Assembly (NCBI RefSeq): GCF_001039355.2
Contig: NW_019775103.1
Span: 416,395 to 480,394 of the forward strand
Direction of reading: 5' to 3'
Length of the DNA: 64,000 nt
Source: Lingula anatina
Lineage: Eukaryota; Brachiopoda; Lingulata; Lingulida; Lingulidae
Below are positions 37,963 through 48,395 of the stretch, piece after piece (position 1 is the first letter of the stretch; the number at the start of each line of letters is the position of its first letter). The position numbers and the translations under genes were made by a program. The notes below the pieces were generated by a model. It was given only the letters and a program-made list of their open reading frames with translations. It did not search any database and had not been told where the DNA came from.

Positions 37963-38112
37963 TAGTCCGGTGGCTTAAGGAAAAAATCGTGACACGGCGG
38001 ATAAAAGCACTAAATTTGGCATGTGGGTACCTTTTGACATTCTAAATCAAATTAGAGCCGTAGCCCTCGGGAAAAAATTACCGTTTGGCCAAAAATCCAA
38101 AATGGCCGCCAA
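37963..38112 (+). repeat. Left terminal inverted repeat
   Basis: It matches the inverted right end through blocks ATCGTGACACGGCGGATAAA, GTGGGTACCTTTTGACAT, AATCAAATTAGAGCCGTAGC and ACCGTTTGGCCAAAAA, ending at GGCCGCCAA. It differs from the right end mainly by point changes and one missing segment of about nine bases near the tip. Confidence 0.95.
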
Positions 38113-38234
38113 ATTTTGGTTATTTCACTTATGAGTAATTTTTGGCAGAGAGTTTGCAAAAAGAATCCATTTTAGGTATCTTATCAATCATACATAGAGT
38201 TTTTGTTTCTTCAGGTAATAATTGGCAATTCTGG

Positions 38235-38251
38235 GGTCAAGGTCAAGGTCA
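38235..38251 (+). promoter_or_regulatory. Triple GGTCA half-site array, left subterminal
   Basis: GGTCAAGGTCAAGGTCA lies 272 bp inside the left end; its mirror lies about 280 bp inside the right end. It may be a subterminal transposase-binding site. TCAAGGTCA is also the extended half-site known for monomeric nuclear receptors such as ERR and FTZ-F1/SF-1. Confidence 0.55.
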
Positions 38252-38398
38252 CTATTATGTCTGATACTGTTTGTAATGGGAAAACCACAAAAATCGCTAA
38301 AATAAAGTGCTTGTAAATTTATATTGAGGTCATTTGTATTCTGTACATTGTAATGCCCATAGGAACAATAAAATAAACATAAATGAATATTTCAAACA

Positions 38399-38404
38399 TT
38401 TATT
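38399..38404 (-). terminator. Candidate polyadenylation signal AATAAA
   Basis: Canonical hexamer on the minus strand, about 195 bases after the stop codon of the 1484-codon ORF. AT-rich sequence makes chance occurrence likely, so this is tentative. Confidence 0.35.
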
Positions 38405-38598
38405 TTGTATATAAAAATCAAATTTCACTAAATATCACATGCTATACATACTGCATATTTTGGGGCAAAGAGGACAAAATACAAGGCATAGTTGTAAGTA
38501 AAGTTTTCCGTCTCTAACATAACAACATGTACCTTACAATTGTCACACTAAAATTCAAAGAACAGCTAACCTAACAATAAAATGCAATGAGTTAGTGA

Positions 38599-41500
38599 TC
38601 ATTTGAAGCAACTACATTTGCAGAGAGGAGAACATGGTAGATTTGCAGTGCCACATCTGCATCCTGTACAATTTCCTTTGCATACGCATCTTATAAGCTC
38701 TCTACATGCATTTGAAACTTCAGGAATGGTCATCCATACAGGTTCCCATCGCCCATCCACTTTCTCCCAACCAAATTCATGTGGTGATGGATTCGCCTGT
38801 ATGTTACGATGGCTTGATGTCCATACGCCAGCCTGGTATATTACTCTTTTCACATGCTGCAAGAGAGCATCTTGCGTTGGCGGAAGCTTGTCCATCTGTT
38901 TTTTATCCTGACAGAACATGGATCTTCGGGTTTCATTAACTGACATTGATGGGCTGGACTTATCATATAACAGAACTGTAAGTCTCTCTAATCTTTGGAA
39001 TGCTTCACTGTTTTCATCAAGGCTCGTGAAAGGGTTTCTTGCAAGATAGTAAAAAGCTTCAGTGGCTTCATCGTAGAGCTCCCATGCGCGCCAAGCTGAT
39101 TTCTTCCCTTTTCCACTAAATGCAGAGGTTGTATCACAACCTGAGTATGCATGAAACACAGGTAATGATGTTGCTTTCACCTGACCGAGGCTGTTGTAAA
39201 TGGCATTTATGTCATAGTGCCTGTAGCGCCTACCCTTGCCAAAAGCAACAGAGACTTTCACTGAAGGTTGTATTTCAAGAAAGTCATAGAACTTGCCAAG
39301 TAGTATGACAACTACATCAGTATCAACTGTGCTCACAAGAATTCTCTTAGCACCTAGCTCAAGGGCATGGCATATGTGGACAACTATTCTTGTGTCGGCT
39401 TCTTCGTGGTTGCAATCAGGCATAATGACACAGGACCCGATAGACAGCACTGATGTTTCTGATGTGGCAAAGACCAGCTTTCCTTGTGGCCAGTTGTGCT
39501 CTTTCACCTTTGATGTTAGAAAGAGGAAAAGCTCCTGCTTATTCTTTGGATCTGAAAGGAAAGCATTCCAATTTGATGGCACCTTGGTGCAGCCACTAAC
39601 TTTCTTGCGTACCCCACTGCCTCTCTTCTCGCGTGTAAACACTTTAAGGCTATCAGGGAGATAGGTGTCCCATACCACATCTAATCGATGGCTTTCCCTC
39701 AACTGCCTATCCAAATAAGGGATAAAGATGTTGTCAGCATACTCATTAAATGTGGGGGCATTTGCAGGGAGACTGTGCACAATCGCTGCACCATCCAGCA
39801 CTTTACAATCAAATGATGACGGTGGGTCTTCTTGCTCGAATTGCTCAAAGTTTTTAAGGAGATCTGATTTGTTACCAGGAAGGTGGAGCTTTCCATAGTC
39901 TGAGAGTGAAGGTGGAAAAGACTGAATCTCATGGGCAAAAAATTCCTCCAAGTCACTCTCACGGCTTTTCATGGAAATATACAATTGGCCAAATAGGGCC
40001 ACGTTGCTCTGCAGAACTTTTATCTTGCTATCTTTCTTGGGGATTATCTTCCATTTGGGTTTAGTGAAGAGCGTCAGGGAATTCCTTTTGATGGGTTCAT
40101 GAATGGACACTGTGCGCTCCTCAAGAACCTTCTTAACAAACTCCTGGTATTGCTTCTGGCCGATTTTCTCTAGGGTTCGCACTGTATTTATTGCTGATTT
40201 TTCTGTGCATGAACGGCTGTCAAGAGTTACGAGGTCATCAAAATCATCCAGAAAGGGGTTTCCCATTTCTCTCACTGTTTCTGAGAGACTTGTAACATGC
40301 TTCTGAAATCTTTTTTGGGCTGACAATCCCTGCTCGTGGTGAAGGTGTTCTTTGTCATTATCAGTTGAGAGATACTCTTCTTCAAATTCTTTTTGAAGTC
40401 TAGCAAGTTCTGGACCTGACAACATCCATCGCCATAAAGCTGTTGGGTTTTCAGTTAAACCTACAGCACCACCTATTCCTTTTACCAATTTGTTTTCTTG
40501 CTCGTGAGCCTGGTCAAAGGGAATGGCTGAAAACGTGCTAGTTGTCTTGTTGATGACCCAGTGTGACTCATCTTTAAACTGTGTTGCTATAGGGGCTGGC
40601 AAAGACATCATGTCTCGAAGATGGACAGGCACCCACCTTGCATAGTTGACATGGTCCAAGGCAAAAAAGAGAGGAGTGAGTTGCTCCAATGCTTCTACAT
40701 ATAGAGGAAAATTTCTCTCCCTGTGAGCTCTAATGAACAGAAGAACGAGAGTTTCGTACTTCATTATTTGGTCCCAGAACAGGAATGTTGGACTCTTTTC
40801 TAGCATGTGTTGTCTCCAGGTGTGGATGGAAACCCCATCATTTGGGTCACTACTCAAAATAAATGCCTCTTGCTGAAGATTGCGCAGAGTCAAAAGTGTG
40901 ACTTGATGAGCATGCCTTGTTCTAGTAAGGTGGGAAGCTTTCAAAAAAGAATCAGCCTTGCCTATGGTTGCTACGTCTGCATCAGAGAGAGCGGTTATCC
41001 AGCCGGAACCTGCTAAAAGATCACCCAAGGTCTTCCATAGTGCAATTTCTGTGTGCAAACCACCTAGCATAACAACATGTTTCCCCTCACCATGAGTGTT
41101 TGGCCATTTCCATTGCACTAGCTTTGCTATGGCAAAAAGTGGCTGGTCAAACGTAGTTACAGGGACTTGACCTGGATTTAGGTATTCAACAGCTTGTCTT
41201 ACAATATCCATGCCATGCTTAATCATGGCAGGTGTGGCAGACTTTTCATAAAACAAAGGCAGAAGGGCACAAATTGCTGGAGGATCTTCGATTGGTGGTT
41301 GTATAGAAGCATGATAGGCTGCCCATGCAATAGAATCTTCTTTGGTCAATTCCTTTTCCAGAACTTGTAATGCTTGCTTGACCCACTTGTATTCACCTTG
41401 CTTGGCATCTTTAATGTTCCCTTTTACTGGAACTACATCGCGCTTTGGAACAGCTACAGCTGTATTCTTCATTGCCACAGCTGGGACAGAAGCATATGTA

Positions 41501-43053
41501 TGAGGAAGGCTGCGCTTTTCATGGTCGCTTGGTGGGATGAGAAGTGGTGGTCTGCCTTCACCAGTATTGTCTTTGACTGGGGACTGTAGTAGACTGATTC
41601 CTGTTCCATGAAATGAGGATACAGAGGTTGTTGAACTTGGATCATGGTCAAGGTTGTCTAAGGCACCGACAGTGAACAGCCCTTTCCGAAGACAAGCAGG
41701 AACCACAACTCCATCCTCTTCAAAACGTTCACACGCAGAGGTTGCAAGCTGATCTTCGATCTGCATTACTCTGTCATAGGATATAGAAATGCCCATATGA
41801 CATAACTGGTTGATTAGTTTCTTGCTTCTCGTCCCCAGATGCAAACTGATGCCAATATAAATGGGAAGTGGTGGCTCTCGCTGTAGGTTATGCCTAGCAT
41901 TGGTAGATGTGGGAGATGACTTTTTCTTCATGTTATATGAAATACATTGCCCGATTGTCAGACAAGGTTGTGAGTCATGCTTGTCTTGGTTTTGCAAATT
42001 TGGTCCATTCAGTATCATAGATATTAGAAATTTAAGACTGGAAGGAATTGATTTCTCTTGACATTGTTTTGTGAGTGAACCTGAAAATTGAAAGCTTTCG
42101 TGATCAAAAATATCTTTGCGGACTATTTTAGCTGCTTTAAGCAGAATGTTTGCATCTTCGTCAAAGTCTCTTTTCTTTAGGGCATCCACCAACATGTACT
42201 TCATTCCTTCCTGAAATACAAGAACTGTGTTTTTCCCATCGTTCTGTTCTTGTACCTTAGGGAAGTGTTCCAGCAGTTGGTTTTTTAACCTTGTCTTGTT
42301 TATTTCTTTTCTTTGTCCCAGTTCTTTAAGGCGATTCTCATACAGGGCATGGATGTCTGTCAGCTTAAAAAGAGATGTTCCTGAATCCACAGATTTCTCA
42401 ATGTGGGTGGTAAGTTCTACAAAAGCCCTAGACTCGTTCATCTTTTCATCAGTGTTTTCTGTGGTCGGGTGGGACTTTCGTTTGTAGCTACGATATTGGT
42501 TTCTGATTTGTACCAAACAAGGTAGATGGTACTTTGCCTCCATTGCGATCAAGTCTCCGCCAACAATTCTGGTAAGAAGTTTAGTGTCATTTAACTCTGT
42601 TACCATAGCTCGAATGTTCCTATCTGCCTCTAATGTTGACACTTCATGGAGAACGTTTTCTTCTTTTCCCTTATCACAGAAGAAACATTTTTGCACATCG
42701 ACTGCCTGGCGCTTACTGGGTTTTCTCTCTTCAATATCATCAGGTTTGATCATTCTTTTTTTTGCTTTAGCAAGCTTGGAGTTGTTGAACTTAATATGAC
42801 AAGAATGATGCCAAGATGCGGAATGCAAAGCAAAATTTTCTACAGTTTCATTACTACTGAAAAAAAGTGTGGTAGGCAAGGCGTCAATAACTCGAAACTC
42901 TGCAACATTATTAAGAAATTGAGTATAGGGGTTTGCTCCACTGGTTCCACATGCATGCAATGGACACCTCAATGGTTCTGCAGTGTCCTTTTGACAAATA
43001 ACACACAGATCCCAATCGAACTCCATACCAGGATGCAACGGGCTGCAACGCAA
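38599..43053 (-). CDS. Academ-like transposase with XPG/FEN-like nuclease and CXC-type tail (1484 aa)
   Basis: Uninterrupted single-exon frame. Met10 (MEFDWDLCVICQK) is a likely alternative start because the first Cys pair follows at once. In order: an N-terminal Cys/His cluster (C17, C20, C30, C35, then HHSCH at 82-86); a second CxxC (CFFC, 123-126); a conserved segment DNLDHDPSSTTSVSSFHGT near 466-484; GGLHTEIALW near 664-673; and DQAHEQENKLVKGIGGAVGL near 847-866. An XPG/FEN-like (PIN-fold) signature follows, with HEEADTR (D1220), VDTDVVVI (D1244, D1246) and SGCDTTSAFSGKGK (D1307). The tail has nine Cys in a tesmin/TSO1-like CXC pattern (1456-1482). The HEQ/GGAVGLTE and GCDTTSAF motifs recur in large multicopy 'uncharacterized' families of cnidarians and molluscs. 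Role inferred: transposition of the surrounding element. Assigning DDE residues from sequence alone is uncertain. No frameshift or stop is present. Confidence 0.85.
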   Translation of the reverse strand: MRCSPLHPGMEFDWDLCVICQKDTAEPLRCPLHACGTSGANPYTQFLNNVAEFRVIDALPTTLFFSSNETVENFALHSASWHHSCHIKFNNSKLAKAKKRMIKPDDIEERKPSKRQAVDVQKCFFCDKGKEENVLHEVSTLEADRNIRAMVTELNDTKLLTRIVGGDLIAMEAKYHLPCLVQIRNQYRSYKRKSHPTTENTDEKMNESRAFVELTTHIEKSVDSGTSLFKLTDIHALYENRLKELGQRKEINKTRLKNQLLEHFPKVQEQNDGKNTVLVFQEGMKYMLVDALKKRDFDEDANILLKAAKIVRKDIFDHESFQFSGSLTKQCQEKSIPSSLKFLISMILNGPNLQNQDKHDSQPCLTIGQCISYNMKKKSSPTSTNARHNLQREPPLPIYIGISLHLGTRSKKLINQLCHMGISISYDRVMQIEDQLATSACERFEEDGVVVPACLRKGLFTVGALDNLDHDPSSTTSVSSFHGTGISLLQSPVKDNTGEGRPPLLIPPSDHEKRSLPHTYASVPAVAMKNTAVAVPKRDVVPVKGNIKDAKQGEYKWVKQALQVLEKELTKEDSIAWAAYHASIQPPIEDPPAICALLPLFYEKSATPAMIKHGMDIVRQAVEYLNPGQVPVTTFDQPLFAIAKLVQWKWPNTHGEGKHVVMLGGLHTEIALWKTLGDLLAGSGWITALSDADVATIGKADSFLKASHLTRTRHAHQVTLLTLRNLQQEAFILSSDPNDGVSIHTWRQHMLEKSPTFLFWDQIMKYETLVLLFIRAHRERNFPLYVEALEQLTPLFFALDHVNYARWVPVHLRDMMSLPAPIATQFKDESHWVINKTTSTFSAIPFDQAHEQENKLVKGIGGAVGLTENPTALWRWMLSGPELARLQKEFEEEYLSTDNDKEHLHHEQGLSAQKRFQKHVTSLSETVREMGNPFLDDFDDLVTLDSRSCTEKSAINTVRTLEKIGQKQYQEFVKKVLEERTVSIHEPIKRNSLTLFTKPKWKIIPKKDSKIKVLQSNVALFGQLYISMKSRESDLEEFFAHEIQSFPPSLSDYGKLHLPGNKSDLLKNFEQFEQEDPPSSFDCKVLDGAAIVHSLPANAPTFNEYADNIFIPYLDRQLRESHRLDVVWDTYLPDSLKVFTREKRGSGVRKKVSGCTKVPSNWNAFLSDPKNKQELFLFLTSKVKEHNWPQGKLVFATSETSVLSIGSCVIMPDCNHEEADTRIVVHICHALELGAKRILVSTVDTDVVVILLGKFYDFLEIQPSVKVSVAFGKGRRYRHYDINAIYNSLGQVKATSLPVFHAYSGCDTTSAFSGKGKKSAWRAWELYDEATEAFYYLARNPFTSLDENSEAFQRLERLTVLLYDKSSPSMSVNETRRSMFCQDKKQMDKLPPTQDALLQHVKRVIYQAGVWTSSHRNIQANPSPHEFGWEKVDGRWEPVWMTIPEVSNACRELIRCVCKGNCTGCRCGTANLPCSPLCKCSCFK

Positions 43054-44156
43054 AGAAGAACACTAACCTCAGTGAAGAATAGACATTTTTTATTTTTTTC
43101 CATAATTTTTTGTTGTTTTATGTAGGGTTTGTTGTATGGAATAAGGAAAATGAAGATAACATTCAATCTCATTTAAAAATAATCATAAGTATAGTTAAGG
43201 AAAGTTTAAAGTATCAGCTTGTCCTGAAATGCTGCCACAGGACACCTAGTGTCCAAAAAGTGTAAACAAACTGTGATATGTCACATTTTTTAAATAAAGA
43301 TGTAAAAAAAATTGTTTAAACACCCAAAGAGACAATTACCTTATATATTTGAGAAGGTATGATCTTTCAAAAAATTGGTTAATGATGATCCCATTCACTG
43401 AATTTTCATGTGAAATGATTGCTTACTATCACATTGGTTGGACTGTTTAATCTTAAAATGTGATAGCTTTGGTTTAAATAAAGCAAGATATTCAATCTAA
43501 TAAGTCTTCTCACCGTCTTCAGGGATGCCTGTCTTTTGTTACAGAATGGAGGGGTTATACAGGAATGACTGGTAAGCCCCTGCTGTTCCTAGAATGTGTC
43601 ATGATTATTTTTGATAAAAGATATATTGGCATTTCCATAGATTTGTCTCTGTACTAGGGTAAAATGTATACAAACCAAATAATGGAAGTCTTACAATGAA
43701 AAATGCAGCACTGATTATAAATCCTTACCTTGCTATGAGCAGCATTCTGTCATGTGCATTCATCTTTCCTGTCAGATGTTTGTAGTATAGGTGCCAGCAC
43801 CAGCAAAAATAACGCAATCTCACCTAACACATTACAGCACATCTGGTCATAATTGACTGCAATCAATGTATGTTTAACAGCAGTATAGATAATTACAGTG
43901 CCATACAAACACATTTTTTGTAAGTTCATCATAAGTCCCTTGGTTAGAGGAAAAATCACAGATATACAGGTCATTTTCTCCCTTATATTAGTCAAATACA
44001 AGCTTTTGACCTTAAATTTGACCTTGACCTTGACCTAAGTGAAGCTTTAGGGTCAAGGAATAAGCATCCAGGCTAAACAGTTATTACACCTGCCAAAGTA
44101 AGGTTATTTTGTGAAGATTTATATGAGATATGTGTATTTACAAAGAATCCTATGAA
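43054..44156 (-). other. Transposon segment upstream of the ORF (putative promoter/5' region)
   Basis: About 1.1 kb between the ORF start and the right terminal repeat. AT-rich and without a convincing second gene; short minus-strand frames (for example 43750-44001) show no motifs. It carries the mirror GGTCA array at 44020-44037. Confidence 0.6.
44020..44037 (-). promoter_or_regulatory. Triple GGTCA half-site array, right subterminal
   Basis: TGACCTTGACCTTGACCT on the plus strand, that is AGGTCAAGGTCAAGGTCA read inward from the right end. It lies about 280 bp from the tip, mirroring the left array, and a further single half-site (TTTGACCTTA) is close by at about 44007. Confidence 0.55.
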
Positions 44157-44317
44157 TTGGCGGCCATTTTGGATTTTTTGGCCAAACGGTATTTTTTTTC
44201 CGTGGGCTACGGCTCTAATTTGATTTAATATGTCAAAAGGTACCCACATGCAAAATTTGGTGCTTTTATCCGCCGTGTCACGATTTGGCCATTTTTTTGC
44301 CCTAAGCAACCGGACTA
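44157..44317 (-). repeat. Right terminal inverted repeat
   Basis: Reverse complement of the left terminal repeat, from TTGGCGGCCATTTTGG inward to the tip CCGGACTA. The minus-strand short frame spanning it is a repeat artefact. TAT at 44318-44320 is the second target-site copy. Confidence 0.95.
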
Positions 44318-47300
44318 TATGTATATGTTTACCAGTAGTTACTGGATTATTGACCACGATCTGATGCATCAGTAACAGTGATAAAGTCAGGAATATGCAT
44401 TACCTGCACATGTGTACATTTACGTGTGCGTGCCCCATCGCCAAATATAATGGGAACAGTGCATCGTATAACATAGTGAACTTTCAGTTATTTGTGGAAA
44501 TATGTATGTATGTACAGCTGTATTTGGGACCGACGTGTCTTATTTTTTGTGTCTTTTTTATACTGCTTATAAATCACACACGGTCGCATAAATGCACATT
44601 TTCAGTAGATTAACACTCTCTAACAAACAAACGTTTCTAGCTAGGATTAGATGGAATTTTGCAACCAAAAACCTTTTAAAGTTTTACTTATTCAATTAAA
44701 ACGTGATAGGAGTTTCTTGAAAATGTTTTGATCTCACATGTAAATGCGTTTGATTCCTAGAAGAAGCCAAAGCCATAAAGTTCGATATTCGATCATCATT
44801 GACATTACCAGGGTCCTCAGTGCGAATCTCATGTATTTTATTTCCGTTCTGACGCAGAGTATTTCCTCCCGTGGATGTTGCAATGACCGGATGGCTTGGA
44901 AGTGGTAATTGTGATGAACTGGTAGCGGAAACAGTCGGTATAAAGTGACAGCAGTGGAATCACACTGCGTTGAAGGATGCAGTACCGTTTAAAACCGTCT
45001 AAAACTGTTTTAGTTCGATGTGGTCATCTGGTCTGGCGCTTGTCACGTGGGCACGGAAAAGTCTGCCAAGAATTTAAATCATATAAAAAGATGAACAAGA
45101 TAACATTAAAAGCGATAAATTCAGGTCCTGAAAATCTGTTTAACCAGTGCATATCAAGTCCATCAGACAAGTTTGGGTTTATTGGCCTTTGCTGTCCCAG
45201 CGTTGATTATACTGTTAATATAAAACTTGTTTTTTTTAATATTACAGGCACTGTCTTAAAGTACTGTGTTCGCCCTTTTTGTAAAAGTCGAACTAAAGGT
45301 TATACAGAAGCATAAATTGCAGCGGTCGTTGCTGTGCTGATCGATTTACTGGTAATGGCTGGCTGTTAGTGGTTGGTGATGGCGTACTTGAATGGCCGGG
45401 GTATCACGTCTTGGCCTGGATGTTTAGAGGGAAAGAGGGACGGTGGAAGAAAATCCTCCAATTAAAAAGTGCGTCGATAACCAAATAAATGGGCAGTTCT
45501 ACAGATATTTTCCACACTTCCAACTGTTTTCAACCCAGCTGAACATCATTCATGCAAGACGTCTCGGGGTGATGACACCACCACCTCCACCATTTATCAG
45601 CAGTATCAGTGTCAAGTTCTATTACAACAATTAATGGAAAGGGGGCCTTGTGGGGGATACTCCACCAATGTCTAGGTGAATACTTTGAATGACTTTTTTG
45701 AATCGATAAAATCTAGGGTATTGACCGCGAAAAGGGTGGTTGGTTTTTGTAAAATTTGATACAATTAGGAAATGTCTCTTCCTCTTATTACTTTTTGGAT
45801 TTGAGCCGCCTTTCTCTTTAATTGATTGATGTTGAAAGTGCCGTTTTACTTTTTGACAATATGAAGACACAGAGACGTATAAGAATACTATAAGAATCAC
45901 GGCAGAGGCATTTTGGAATAGAGGAACAGCCGATGAGAAATATATATTTTTGACTCAGTATTTCAGCAGCTATTCTAGTCGATCTATGCAAGTTATCAAG
46001 TTGCTAAAAAGCTTAACGCTTAAAAGCGTTTGCCCACAAAGGGGAAGTCAAATGGTTGTAAGTTCTGGGCAGCATACACATTTCTGATAAATGAGAATCT
46101 TTCGTTTTATTTCGCTCTTAAAATCGTGTTATAGACAACAGATCTACTCATGCTGGAAAAGCTGATGTTATTCAAAGCATTTTGATTTGACTTGAACTAA
46201 ATGCTGCGTACTCCGTGCCTTGTGGGGAGCCTGTGCAGAAAATCTATTACGCTGGAGGAGGCCAGAATTCAGTAAAGTGTCAGTGTGACACGAATGTTGC
46301 GCAACTTGTTAACACCTTTTCTACATAGTTTTTACATCGTGTCAACGCCTTGTTTAAATTTTGCCTCTATATATGGATGGTCAACCGATTCAGAATTTCA
46401 TAAATTGTTTTAATTGCAATAGTCTTTAATTACGGCAAAGTAAACTATGTTTTCCACAAACTTTTGTATCTTTTGTTAATGTTCCAAAGAATATATGTTC
46501 TAACAATTTTCTCTCAATGCGTGGACATAGTTTATCAAATTAATACCTTTCAGAAAGCTCAGTGTTATACTAAAACTGACAGAGACACTAACATCAAAAT
46601 TCTGACCTTACCGATAACGCCCGTGCATAACTTTTGTTGCTGAAAGAAACGACTGCCTGACCTAAGCGGACGTTCTGGTTCTGGAAAGCAAAACCGTCCT
46701 TGGCCCAATATGTGCAATGTACACTGTTACCAATGACATTTTGCAATTGCTTTTGCGTTTCATTTATACAGTTTTGCGGTCGTTAATAACAAGGTATTTT
46801 CCAGGGACAGCAATGTCATCCACTATGTGAAAAAATTGATTAAAAAAATTTTAGAGAGAAATCAAAACAGGAAATGAATAAGGTACTACTGTCAGTTTTT
46901 TTACCGATTTGATTTACGAAAACAAAAATTCTCTATCTTGGAAACGGACTTTAATGGCTTGTATTGATTCTGAAATATAAAGTGAAACAACTCGGCCTTT
47001 TGTTACATGATACACGTGAGCATAGTGAAACCTCCAATCGATAGTATCACCTTGTACCACGCCTCGACATCAGAACATTACCTTTAACTTGCTATTTAAG
47101 CTGACTTAACGCTACTCTTCTGATAACTGGAAATTGACATAAAACAAATAGGTTACACGATGCTCATTTCTGGTTACGTGTGCATTACTCAGGCGATGGA
47201 ATTAAGAGACCGTACATTTGTATTTTACGTTTTGTGCCCCCCATTGTTTTAATTAAAACTTTAAAGTATTGAAATAACAATCTGCTGTGTTTAAAAGTCC

Positions 47301-48324
47301 ACTATTGAGTCATGTTTTTTAAGTAGAGAGCAAACAGCACAATATAAGACACAAATTCTAATGATTTTTGTCAAAGCCAGGAAAGGGTATATTTTCTAAC
47401 ACTACAAAACACTTTGATGTAATATCAGTAACTGAAAACTTTATATTCTATCAAAATGCACTACACTTAAAAGAATCGAATTGTTAACTCCGATGGAGCT
47501 TGTTCTTGTGCGATCCAAGTAGGGCCTACTGTTTATGCATTCGGCGCTGAAATGAACAGCATCGATCCAAAACTGCATTAAGTATTTAAACAAACTGATC
47601 AAGCGGTAGTAAAAAGGTAGTGGTTTTTAACTTGTCTACAAACCTCCAAGCAGACAGACAGAGAGCGTTCATTGAGCGGTTTCGCTGTGAACTTTAAATC
47701 ACCGGTTACTCTCTTTTGGACTTAGAACATGGAGCCAATACCCGAGCACAGCCAGTCGATATCCGAGGAACGCTGGGGTTGGTTATCGTTTTCTTCTTTA
47801 ATGTGCTCATCAATGCGTCTTATGTCTACATCCACTTGTCTGTTTGTGTCTGTTTACGTGAGCGTGTCTGTATGTCAGCGGGATCGTTTCTGATAACTTA
47901 ATTTTTCTTGAAAATTGTGGCGTTCAAAAGAGTATCACTTACGATAAATTCCGAATCTCAGTGGGTATAGAATTGATCAAGTGCCAAGTTTTCACTCGGT
48001 ACTATAACTTAGCAACAGGTAGACAAGTTCATCTGTATCATTTAAAAATAACTTCAGTGTCCAATACTTGCTTCTGAGTGTATAACTTTCACCTTGGTTT
48101 GATTTGGCTCTTTTGAAAGGAAAAGAAACTTGGTAACATATTAAACAAACGTCAAAAACATTAATGTTATGATTATATCGTATTACGTCAGTTATGGTTT
48201 TCTTGTTACTGTCTTCAAGCGTTCGGACAAGAGAACATCAGTGCATGAAAACAATGCTTGTTGTTAGATGTGTTATTTGAAAGCAGGTTGTTGGTAACGT
48301 TTTTTCGTCATGGTATCTTTGCAG
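44318..48324 (+). other. Remainder of intron B-C
   Basis: About 4 kb from the transposon to the next exon; the whole intron is about 10.96 kb including the transposon and the minisatellite. Short frames near 44977-45315 and 45443-45634 have no motifs or splice support. Nothing else recognised. Confidence 0.55.
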
Positions 48325-48395
48325 GAAAGCAGACCACGGGACTCCTTAATCAAGCAAACAAACACAAAGGGAAATTTCTGACAGTTCCAGCATAT
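48325..48395 (+). CDS. Host-gene exon C (71 bp)
   Basis: Acceptor GGTATCTTTGCAG and donor CATAT|GTAAGT both fit consensus. Two leading bases complete the Gly codon started in exon B, giving ...ETLSG|KQTTGLLNQANKHKG then KFLTVPAY, and the exon ends on a codon boundary. The frame is open throughout, and phase agreement on both sides strongly supports it despite its small size. The basic peptide (NKHKGKF) gives no family identification. Confidence 0.75.

Larger units (their letters stand above)
38113..38598 (-). other. Transposon segment downstream of the ORF
   Basis: Non-coding DNA between the left terminal repeat and the ORF's stop codon. It carries a triple GGTCA array (38235-38251) and, on the minus strand, an AATAAA (38399-38404) about 195 bases past the stop that could serve as the polyadenylation signal. 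Confidence 0.6.
37963..44317 (-). mobile_element. Complete Academ-like DNA transposon (6355 bp)
   Basis: The termini TAGTCCGGTGGCTTA (left) and, inverted, TAGTCCGGTTGCTTA (right) open terminal inverted repeats of about 150-160 bp. A 3-bp TAT flanks both sides (37960-37962 and 44318-44320). One intact minus-strand ORF of 1484 codons fills 38599-43053. A 3-bp duplication together with an XPG/FEN-like nuclease signature in the ORF is what is known for the XPG-carrying lineage of the Academ superfamily; the assignment is an inference from memory of that family. The element lies antisense in the host-gene intron, 53 bp after the minisatellite. Intact ends and ORF suggest a relatively recent insertion. 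Confidence 0.8.

Noticed and set aside
42646-43125. 159-codon plus-strand frame
   Set aside because: Antisense shadow of the transposase N-terminus.
44073-44369. 98-codon minus-strand frame
   Set aside because: It is the right terminal inverted repeat read as protein; the left repeat does not keep the frame.
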